Source: Chitinimonas taiwanensis DSM 18899 | Lineage (GTDB): Bacteria > Pseudomonadota > Gammaproteobacteria > Burkholderiales > Chitinimonadaceae | DNA: 64,000 nt | Direction: 5' to 3' | Assembly (NCBI RefSeq): GCF_900119825.1 | Contig: NZ_FPKR01000006.1 | Location: forward strand, 1-64,000 | Part shown: positions 57,878-64,000 of the stretch, piece after piece | Layout of the letters: each line of letters opens with the position of its first letter | Position numbering within the stretch: the first letter of the stretch is position 1 | Program-made: the position numbers and the translations under genes | The notes under the pieces: generated by a model | Databases searched by the model: none | What the model was told of the DNA's origin: nothing | What the model saw: only the letters and a program-made list of their open reading frames with translations

Positions 57878-58655
57878 CCAGCAGCTGACGCCGGTAACGC
57901 TCCGGCGAGAAACCGGCCTGCTTGCGGAACATGGCAATAAACGCCGACGGCGTACCATAGCCGAGCCGCGCGGCAATCTCCTGAACCGGCCAGCCTTCCT
58001 TCAGCCAGGCCAGCGCCTGCACAAAGCGCGCGCGATTGCGCCATTGCACAAAGCTCATGCCCAGCTCGGCCTGGAAACGGCGCGCCAGCGTGCGCTCGGT
58101 GCTGTGCACGCGCGTGGCCCACTGCGCGAGCGTGCTGGCCTCGTCAGGCGCCAGGCGCAACGCATGCAGAATCGGCGCCAGCAGGCGGTCCTGGCTTTCC
58201 GGCAGGAAGTTGGCCTGGTGGCCGGCGCGCGCCAGATGTTCGATCAGTAGCTCGGCCTGGCGTACATCCCATTCATCCTGCATGCCACTCAGGCGGCGCT
58301 GGCAGAAGTCATCCAGCAGCGCGCGTACCAGCGGCGTCTGCGCAATCAGGCAGGCTTGCGCGGGCAGTCGGGCCGCCGCGGTCGCACTCAGATAGATCGA
58401 GGTGTAGTCCATGGCCTGGCGCACATGGGCGGCATGAGGCAGATCGGCCGGAATCCACACCAGATAGTCGGCCGGCGCGGTCAGGCGCAGGCCGGCGATA
58501 TCGAGTTCGATCAGGCCCAGGCTGATGCGATTGAGCTGCCCCCAGGGGTGACGGTGGGTGTCGAAATCGGTGCGCGCCTCGAAATGGTCATAGCGCAGGC
58601 TGAGCGGCGCCGGTTCGGGCATGGACAAGTCACTGGCGGGATAGGGGAGCGGCAT
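57870..58655 (-). CDS. AraC-family transcriptional regulator
   Basis: A 261-residue regulator with an N-terminal cupin sensing domain (about 15-110, FDTHRHPWGQLNRI, YLVWIPADLPHAA) and a C-terminal double helix-turn-helix (RTLARRFQAELGMSFVQWRNRARF, EIAARLGYGTPSAFIAMFRKQAG). The ATG at 58655 is chosen; the frame runs upstream to 58982, beyond the divergent exporter gene start. It probably controls the DMT exporter at 58743, 87 bases away. Confidence 0.9.
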   Translation of the reverse strand: MPLPYPASDLSMPEPAPLSLRYDHFEARTDFDTHRHPWGQLNRISLGLIELDIAGLRLTAPADYLVWIPADLPHAAHVRQAMDYTSIYLSATAAARLPAQACLIAQTPLVRALLDDFCQRRLSGMQDEWDVRQAELLIEHLARAGHQANFLPESQDRLLAPILHALRLAPDEASTLAQWATRVHSTERTLARRFQAELGMSFVQWRNRARFVQALAWLKEGWPVQEIAARLGYGTPSAFIAMFRKQAGFSPERYRRQLLAS

Positions 58656-58742
58656 CTTGACGGCTTCGCGGCATAGTTTTGTCTGCTTTGCATTATAAGC
58701 AGCGAACCCGCCATGCTTACACTGGCAGCCGTTTGATGAGGA

Positions 58743-59636
58743 ATGCGCATGTCCGCCCTGTTTCCCCTGCTGGCTGTGCTGATCTGGGCCGCCAACACCG
58801 TCGTTTCCAAGGCCGCCGCCCAGGTGCTCGACCCGGCCGCTATCTCCTTCTACCGCTGGTTCGTGGCGCTGCTGGTGCTCAGCCCCTTCTGCCTGCGCGC
58901 GTTCTGGCGCGAGCGCCATGCGATTGCCCCGCACTGGCGGCGCTTTGCCGTGCTGGCGCTCTTGGGCATGGTGCTTTACCAATGCCTAGCCTATTACGCC
59001 GCCCACCGCACCAGTGCCACCAATATGGGGGTGATCTGCGCGCTGATCCCGCTGCTCGGCCTGCTGCTGAACAGCCTGGTGTTTCGTCAGGCGGTCAGCC
59101 GCAGCGCGATGCTGGGCGTGCTGTGCTCGCTGGCCGGCGTGCTGTATCTGCTCGGTGCCGGCCATCCGCTCAGCCTGCTCGACGGCGGCATCAACCCAGG
59201 CGACGCACTGATGCTGGTTGGCTCGAGCGCCTATGCGCTGTACGGCATCCTGCTGCGCCGCTGGGCGCCGCCATTTGGCGCCTGGCTCAATCTGTATGTG
59301 CAGGTCGTGCTGGCTGTGCTACTGCTCAGCCCGCTGGCCGCCAGCGCCGACAGCCTGGCCATCCCGCCCGCTGGCTGGCCGCTGGTGCTGTTTGCCGGCA
59401 TCGCTTCCTCGGTACTGGCTGCCTATTTCTGGATGCGCGGCATCGCGCGCCTGGGTGCCGAACGCACTGCCATCTTCATGAACCTGCTGCCGCTGTTCAC
59501 CGCCCTGATCGCCAGCGCCACGCTGGGCGAAACCATCCATGCCTACCACTGGCTGGGCGGCGGCGCGATCCTGCTTGGGGTCAGCCTGAGCCAGGGCAGC
59601 CTGGTCCGCTTGTGGCGCAAGCGACAGCCCGACTAG
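58743..59636 (+). CDS. DMT-superfamily (EamA) transporter
   Basis: A 297-residue permease with ten hydrophobic helices in two EamA repeats. The first repeat includes FPLLAVLIWAANTVVSKAA and the second starts near residue 150 (INPGDALMLVGSSAYALYGI). EamA proteins export amino acids, metabolites or drugs; the substrate is unknown. An ATG two codons downstream (58749) is an alternative. It is divergent from the AraC gene and overlaps the DUF418 gene 3' end by four bases. Confidence 0.9.
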   Translation: MRMSALFPLLAVLIWAANTVVSKAAAQVLDPAAISFYRWFVALLVLSPFCLRAFWRERHAIAPHWRRFAVLALLGMVLYQCLAYYAAHRTSATNMGVICALIPLLGLLLNSLVFRQAVSRSAMLGVLCSLAGVLYLLGAGHPLSLLDGGINPGDALMLVGSSAYALYGILLRRWAPPFGAWLNLYVQVVLAVLLLSPLAASADSLAIPPAGWPLVLFAGIASSVLAAYFWMRGIARLGAERTAIFMNLLPLFTALIASATLGETIHAYHWLGGGAILLGVSLSQGSLVRLWRKRQPD

Positions 59637-60859
59637 CGCGGTGCCAGCGGGGATGCAGCGGGCTGCTCGTCGGCCCGACGCCAGGCCGGCCAGCGCCATA
59701 GCGTGAGCGCACGCAAACCCCATTCGACCGGGCCATAGCGATGGCTGGCCAGCCAGTAGCGGCTAAGCCAGAGCTGCGCGCCAAACAGTAGCAGGGCCAA
59801 GCCCAGCACCGCCGTGCTGCCCAGCTGGCCATACAGGCGCAGTCCATAGGCACTGAACAAGAGGCTGCCGCAAAGTGACTGCAGCAGGTAGTGCGACAGG
59901 GCCATGCGCCCGGCCGGCGCCAGCCAGGCCTGCATGCGCACGCCACACGCACCTTGCAGCGCGAGCAAGAACAGCGCGGCGTAGGCAGCACTGAGCCAGG
60001 GCGCACTCAGGATGCCTATCCCCTCCTGGGCCAGCTGCCGCCAAAGCGGCAAGCCCGGTCCAGCCTGCGCATACAAGAGTGCGCCAGGCAGGCCGAGCAC
60101 CAAGCCCAGGCACGCCAGTCGCACCAGCAGCTCACGCTGCGCTGTGGGCTCGGACAGCCAGCGCGCGCGTCCAAGCAGGAGTCCGGTGATGAACATGGCT
60201 AGCGCGCTGGGCATCTGCACCAGCGGCAGCACCCAGCTCATTTCCTGATGCCAGACGCGCCAGTGCTCGGCCAGGGTAGTGGCCCAACTGCCGCGATAGG
60301 CCAGCTCACTGGCCCAGGCACGGCGGAAGATGTCTACACCCGCCTCGCTAGGCGCATCGGGTGCCAGCAGGGCCAGCAAGCCGGCGGGCAGCAACCAGAG
60401 CAGTGCATGGCCCAGCCACAGTCCGATCGCCCAGCGCCGCAGCGCGCGATCGGACAGGCGGCGCAGATACAGCAGCACCAAGCCCAACAAGGCGTAGCAG
60501 AGCAGGATATCGCCAGGAAATAGCAATAGCGCGTGGGCAAGACCAAGCAAGGCCAAACCGGCCAGGCGGCGCAGCATGCGCGCCGAGAACGCCGCGCCGG
60601 CACGCTCGGCCGAATCCATCTGCAGTGTGAAGCTATAGCCGAACAGGCAGGAGAACAGCAGATAGAACTTGGTCTCCACCAGCACGGTCAATAGTTGCTG
60701 GACCATTTGATCCCACAGACCTGCATGACGCGGGTCGAGCAGGCCTGTGCCAAAGTAGCCACTGGCCATCGCAGCAAAATTGATCAGCAGAATGCCAAGC
60801 AGGGCCGCGCCACGTAGCGCATCGATCTGCGCAATTCGCACATGTTCTGGCGTGCTCAT
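59633..60859 (-). CDS. DUF418 membrane protein
   Basis: A 408-residue polytopic protein with about ten hydrophobic segments. RIAQIDALRGAALLGILLINFAAMA at the start and the C-terminal DUF418 segment (MALSHYLLQSLCGSLLFSAYG) are characteristic. No activity is known for the family, although an acyltransferase-like fold has been suggested for relatives. The ATG at 60859 overlaps the TetR stop by four bases, so it is the probable regulated target of that repressor. Confidence 0.88.
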   Translation of the reverse strand: MSTPEHVRIAQIDALRGAALLGILLINFAAMASGYFGTGLLDPRHAGLWDQMVQQLLTVLVETKFYLLFSCLFGYSFTLQMDSAERAGAAFSARMLRRLAGLALLGLAHALLLFPGDILLCYALLGLVLLYLRRLSDRALRRWAIGLWLGHALLWLLPAGLLALLAPDAPSEAGVDIFRRAWASELAYRGSWATTLAEHWRVWHQEMSWVLPLVQMPSALAMFITGLLLGRARWLSEPTAQRELLVRLACLGLVLGLPGALLYAQAGPGLPLWRQLAQEGIGILSAPWLSAAYAALFLLALQGACGVRMQAWLAPAGRMALSHYLLQSLCGSLLFSAYGLRLYGQLGSTAVLGLALLLFGAQLWLSRYWLASHRYGPVEWGLRALTLWRWPAWRRADEQPAASPLAPR

Positions 60860-61452
60860 GCGGCTCTCCACAGGCTGTTCAACTGCTGCTCAAGCAGATC
60901 GCGGTAACGGTCGAGGTCGAAATCCCCATCCAGCAGCAGGCGGCTGAATACCCCATCCAGCTGCACCAGCAAGGCATCCACCAGCAGTTCCGGCTCGGCA
61001 CCGGCAGCAATCTGCCCCTTGGCCTGAGCGCCTTGCAGCAGCCGGCGCCAGCCGGCACGCCGTGCCGCCTCGTTCTCGGCCACCAGGGCAAACAGGCGCG
61101 CATTGCGCACCGCCTCGGCCATCAGCTCCATGCTGATACGCCGGTAGAGCGGATCGGCCAGACTGGCCAGCGCCTCATCCAGCATGCGGCGCAGGGCCGC
61201 GCGCAGATCGTCCTCCCGGGCCAGCTCAGCGCTGCGCGCAGCCATCGCCGCACTGTCCTCGAGCACAATGGCCTCGATGATCGCGTCCTTGCTGGGAAAG
61301 TAATGGAATAGATTGCCCGGGCTCATGCCGGCCGCCGCGCAGATCTGCGCGGTACTGGTCTGATGAAAACCACGCTCGGCAAAACACTGAGTGGCGGCGT
61401 TCAGAATCTGCCCGCGCCGCGCCGCATGCTTGTCCGGATCGAGTTTGCGCAT
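60856..61452 (-). CDS. TetR-family transcriptional regulator
   Basis: A 198-residue repressor. The helix-turn-helix is clear: RRGQILNAATQCFAERGFHQ, TSTAQICAAAGMSPGNLFHYFPSKDAI. The rest is an effector domain of unknown ligand. The ATG at 61452 is preferred over a TTG at 61464. A palindromic operator lies 12 bases upstream. Translational overlap with the DUF418 gene suggests that the two form one autoregulated operon. Confidence 0.92.
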   Translation of the reverse strand: MRKLDPDKHAARRGQILNAATQCFAERGFHQTSTAQICAAAGMSPGNLFHYFPSKDAIIEAIVLEDSAAMAARSAELAREDDLRAALRRMLDEALASLADPLYRRISMELMAEAVRNARLFALVAENEAARRAGWRRLLQGAQAKGQIAAGAEPELLVDALLVQLDGVFSRLLLDGDFDLDRYRDLLEQQLNSLWRAA

Positions 61453-61464
61453 TGCACCTTCCAA

Positions 61465-61492
61465 TTAATAGACTAACTAGTCGATCTATTAA
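61465..61492. promoter_or_regulatory. Palindromic operator of the TetR gene
   Basis: TTAATAGA (61465-61472) and TCTATTAA (61485-61492) are perfect 8-bp arms around a centre containing ACTAGT (61475-61480 region). Total length is 28 bases. The position, 12 bases above the tetR ATG, fits autorepression. Confidence 0.72.
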
Positions 61493-61772
61493 AATCCAGA
61501 CTAGGCAGGAAGGCAAGCGAGCGCGGCAAACAGCCACTCAGCAGCCTCTTCTTGGTGCGGTGGGCGGCATAGATTGCCGATTTTCGTCCACCTTGCAGCG
61601 GCTTGATCCAAGCAGGCCAACGCCGCCGTATCGGCCTTGGCCCGTCACTACTGGGGAATAGAATGAAATCCTTGTCAATCATGCACTTGGCATAGAGCTT
61701 GCATTCAAGCCAGCCATAGGCGGCCCCGCTGGCCGCCTTCCGTTCAACCTATTGCTTGCAAGGACCAAGACC
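61493..61772. other. 280-base gap without a supported gene
   Basis: Between the tetR operator and the small GTG-start ORF I find no credible frame, RNA or strong hairpin. The AAGGA of the next gene closes it. Confidence 0.5.
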
Positions 61773-61970
61773 GTGCCGACCGCCGACAAGGAAGCCATGT
61801 GGAATCTCGTGCTGACCCAGCGCCGCCAGATACTGCAGGCCTTGGAGGATGCCAAGCGCGCGCCCTTGCTGCGGGTTGAAATCAGCCAGCCTGCGCCGGT
61901 GGCGACGAGCAGCCCCATCCCAGCCGGCCTCTTGCGCACGCTCGAGCACTACGCGCTGCAAGCCGCCTGA
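61773..61970 (+). CDS. 65-residue hypothetical protein
   Basis: A short frame with AAGGA seven to eight bases before a GTG at 61773. The product, beginning MPTADKEAMWNLVLTQRRQI and ending in LLRTLEHYALQAA, is helical and charged with a Pro-rich middle. A TTG at 61752 is an alternative start lacking a good ribosome site. No family is recognised. It lies 48 bases before ynfA. Confidence 0.5.
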   Translation: MPTADKEAMWNLVLTQRRQILQALEDAKRAPLLRVEISQPAPVATSSPIPAGLLRTLEHYALQAA

Positions 61971-62018
61971 TCGCGGCCATCCTGCCCAGCAGGCGGGCGG
62001 CGCGCTACAGTAGCGCCC

Positions 62019-62348
62019 ATGTTGCCGCTCAAGACCTTCCTGCTGTTCTTCCTCACCGCCCTGGCCGAGTTGATTGGCTGCTTTCTGCCCCTGCTCTGGC
62101 TGCAATCGCGCGGCCCAGTCTGGCTCTTGCTACCCGCCGCGCTTAGCCTGGCCGTCTTCGTCTGGTTGCTTAGCCTGCATCCGGTCGCCAGTGGCCGCGT
62201 GTACGCCGCCTATGGGGGTGTGTATGTAGCTGCAGCGCTGGGCTGGTTATGGCTGGTGGACGGCATACGCCCCAGCCCCTGGGACCTGGCCGGCGCGGCC
62301 CTGGTGCTGGTCGGGTCTGGCGTGATCATGCTGGCCGGGCGGAGCTGA
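62019..62348 (+). CDS. ynfA: YnfA/UPF0060 small multidrug-resistance-like membrane protein
   Basis: A 109-residue protein with four membrane helices. [35 protein letters not shown]-like ([21 protein letters not shown]) and [22 protein letters not shown] follow the UPF0060 pattern, related in size and fold to SMR exporters. Transport of a toxic cation has been proposed for E. coli YnfA. It stops one base before truC. Confidence 0.93.
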   Translation: MLPLKTFLLFFLTALAELIGCFLPLLWLQSRGPVWLLLPAALSLAVFVWLLSLHPVASGRVYAAYGGVYVAAALGWLWLVDGIRPSPWDLAGAALVLVGSGVIMLAGRS

Positions 62349-62349
62349 T

Positions 62350-63099
62350 ATGCATTACACCCATCCGGTGCTGTATCGCGATGCATCCCTGATCGCCATC
62401 CACAAGCCCAGCGGCCTCCTGGTGCACCGCTCGGAAATCGACCGGCGCGAAACCCGTTTTGCCCTGCAGGAAGTGCGCGACCAGATCGGCCAGCGCGTCC
62501 ACGCGATCCACCGCCTGGATAAAGGCACCTCGGGCATTCTGCTGTTCGGCCTCGATGCCGACAGCGCGCGCGCAGTCTCGCGCCAGTTCGAGGCCGGCAC
62601 GGTGGACAAGCGCTATCTGGCCGTGGTGCGCGGTTGGCCGCAGGATGCGGGCGAGATTGATCACCCGCTCAGCCGCCAATACGACGATTACGAACGCCAG
62701 CCAGACGTGATCGCCCCGGCCCAGGATGCACTGACCCGCTACCGCTGCCTGGCGCGGGTGGCGCTGCCGCATCAGGTCGATGCGCGCTACCCGGAAAGCC
62801 GCTATGCGCTGCTGGCGCTTGATCCGGTTACTGGGCGCAAGCACCAGCTGCGCCGCCATCTCAAGCATATCGCTCACCCCATCATCGGCGATGCCACCTA
62901 TGGCAAGGGCCAGCACAACCGCCTGTTCACCCAGCTATTCGGCAGCCAGCGCCTGCTGCTGGCCTGCACCCAGCTCACGCTCCGGCATCCGCACAGCGGC
63001 GCGCCGCTGCATATCACGGCCCCGCTGGCCGAGGACTTTGTCGCCGTGGTGAACGCGCTGGGTTGGTCGGCCAGCCTGGCCACATTGCCTGAAAATTAG
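62350..63099 (+). CDS. truC: tRNA pseudouridine(65) synthase TruC
   Basis: A 249-residue RluA/TruC-type enzyme. It isomerises U65 in tRNA. The catalytic aspartate is D57 in HRLDKGTSGILLF, and GRKHQLRRHLKHIAHPIIGD is the family signature. The lack of an S4 domain and the length favour TruC over RluC/RluD. It immediately follows ynfA. Confidence 0.88.
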   Translation: MHYTHPVLYRDASLIAIHKPSGLLVHRSEIDRRETRFALQEVRDQIGQRVHAIHRLDKGTSGILLFGLDADSARAVSRQFEAGTVDKRYLAVVRGWPQDAGEIDHPLSRQYDDYERQPDVIAPAQDALTRYRCLARVALPHQVDARYPESRYALLALDPVTGRKHQLRRHLKHIAHPIIGDATYGKGQHNRLFTQLFGSQRLLLACTQLTLRHPHSGAPLHITAPLAEDFVAVVNALGWSASLATLPEN

Positions 63100-63163
63100 G
63101 CAGGCAGGCTTTTCCGCCTCGCCTCAAACACTTGCCCGACTTATCCACAGCTCGCGCACAGGC

Positions 63164-64000
63164 TTATCCCGCCGTACTGGGGATGCCGGTCGTGGCTGGG
63201 CGGTGTAGATATACGGTCTCGGCATAGGGCTGAAAGCCATGCCGCGTATACAGCTGACGCGCGGCATGGTTGTGCATGGACACCGTGAGCTCCACGCGCG
63301 CCAAACCTTGCGCACGCATCTCCCCGAGCGCCCAGCGCAGCAGCTCGCCAGCCAAGCCGCGCCCCTGCGCGCTCGGCAGCAGCGCCACGCTGTTCAGATA
63401 CGCATGACTTTCGCTGTCGTTCTCCCATTGAATCAGGCCCAGCGGCACGCCCGCCTGCTCGATAAAGCCCAGAGATAGTGTCGGGTTTGCCAGCCGCGCG
63501 GCGATATCGGCCGCGTCGAGCAGGCTGACCGGCGGCTGGTGGCTGGCATAGGCGGCATTGCTGATCTCGCGCCAGGCCAGCGCATCGGCCGCATCGTCAC
63601 GACGTAGGGCGCGCACCGGGGAGCAGGTCGGCACCCTATCGGCGTCACTCAGGCTGCGGCGCATTTCCAGTTCACGACTTTGCTCGCCAAAGCCGCAGCG
63701 CTGTGCAAAGGCCAGACCCGCCTGCCAATCCACCGGACAGGTGCACTCGAAACCATACCGACCGCCATCCAGCGCACTCAGCTGCTGCCAGATCGCGCTG
63801 GCAATGCCACGCCGGCGCCAATCCGGATGCACCAGGATGCGTCCATAGCGCATCGCCCCGCCCGGCTGATCCTCAAGCGCGCAATAGGCCATGCCGACCA
63901 GCTGCGTGCCGTCCCAGGCCAGGCGGAAGTCGCGCCCCATGGCACGGCTGGGTTCGGCCACGAACTGCTGCCAGCGCGTCGGCGTCAGGCCGAACTGGCT
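63164..64000 (-). CDS. Tandem GNAT-domain acetyltransferase, N-terminus cut by window edge
   Basis: At least 278 codons are visible and the frame is open to the window end, so the start is outside. Two GNAT folds appear: one with the acetyl-CoA loop RRRGIAS (early, in GRILVHPDWRRRGIASAIW) and a second with QGRGLAGELL in NSVALLPSAQGRGLAGELLRW. Two-domain GNAT proteins can act like MshD or tandem acetyltransferases, but the substrate is not evident. A GTG at 63961 would be a late internal start only. Confidence 0.85.
   Translation of the reverse strand, partial: SQFGLTPTRWQQFVAEPSRAMGRDFRLAWDGTQLVGMAYCALEDQPGGAMRYGRILVHPDWRRRGIASAIWQQLSALDGGRYGFECTCPVDWQAGLAFAQRCGFGEQSRELEMRRSLSDADRVPTCSPVRALRRDDAADALAWREISNAAYASHQPPVSLLDAADIAARLANPTLSLGFIEQAGVPLGLIQWENDSESHAYLNSVALLPSAQGRGLAGELLRWALGEMRAQGLARVELTVSMHNHAARQLYTRHGFQPYAETVYLHRPATTGIPSTAG

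Overview
The window reads as about 64 kb of GC-rich chromosome from a betaproteobacterium. This is inferred from gene content and order, with a Neisseriales- or Chitinimonas-like genome as the best guess. Supporting signs are the aa3 oxidase cluster with DUF2970 and small assembly proteins, queA/tgt/yajC/secD/secF, accB-accC-prmA-DUF3426-tpx, divergent bamE/fur, and aat-bpt. No insertion sequence, CRISPR array, rRNA or prophage structural gene was found. The only mobile-element sign is a P4-type integrase cut by the left edge, next to the 3' end of a tRNA-Thr. The element therefore probably extends leftwards out of the window, and everything right of the tRNA looks like core chromosome with ordinary accessory genes. 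No gene-free stretch exceeds about 300 bases.

Layout. 1-1009: integrase, a symmetric four-copy 10-bp repeat, a terminator and tRNA-Thr(UGU). 1032-3740: ferredoxin-type reductase, SDR-fold enzyme and c-di-GMP effector YcgR. 3855-12728: a complete cytochrome c oxidase cluster (coxB, coxA, a 32-residue assembly peptide, ctaG, DUF2970, coxC, SURF1, a Sco-like protein, ctaA, ctaB, Sco1), all on the minus strand except a convergent DUF2909 gene. 12905-15121: bioD, bioC and a DedA protein. 15264-21733: secF, secD, yajC, tgt, a phosphatase and queA. 21946-27865: aroQ, accB, accC, prmA, DUF3426, a cysteine-less Tpx paralogue and active Tpx. 27908-32895: LysR and divergent oxidoreductase, DUF3025, then a 42-residue peptide gene ahead of a LytS/LytTR two-component pair. 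32961-36659: acyltransferase, gamma-carbonic anhydrase and oligopeptidase A. 36778-45263: GDSL esterase autotransporter, HI0933-family flavoprotein, a response-regulator/TPR protein and a metzincin lipoprotein with IPT repeats. 45297-49087: rraA, dapB, bamE, fur, aat and bpt. 49134-52640: DUF4394 lipoprotein, chemoreceptor and an orphan membrane protein. 52683-57877: an iron-type locus (Fur box, imelysin, di-heme oxidoreductase, second imelysin, DUF1513). 57870-64000: AraC and DMT exporter, TetR and DUF418, a small ORF, ynfA, truC and a tandem-GNAT protein cut by the right edge.

How genes work together. The cox cluster pairs structural subunits with heme A synthesis (CtaB, CtaA), copper delivery (CtaG, Sco) and SURF1. 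The sec block couples queuosine tRNA modification to the SecDF-YajC translocase. Aat and Bpt append leucine or phenylalanine to protein N-termini for ClpS/ClpAP degradation. The imelysin locus carries two apparent inputs: a 14/19 Fur box before the first gene, and a CTTAAG-N5-CTTAAG response-regulator box ten bases from a -10 element before the second. The strongest leads are that dual-promoter locus, the Tpx paralogue lacking both redox cysteines, the esterase with a roughly 300-residue low-complexity insert, the small protein gene fused into a LytTR operon, and the symmetric repeat beside the integrase.
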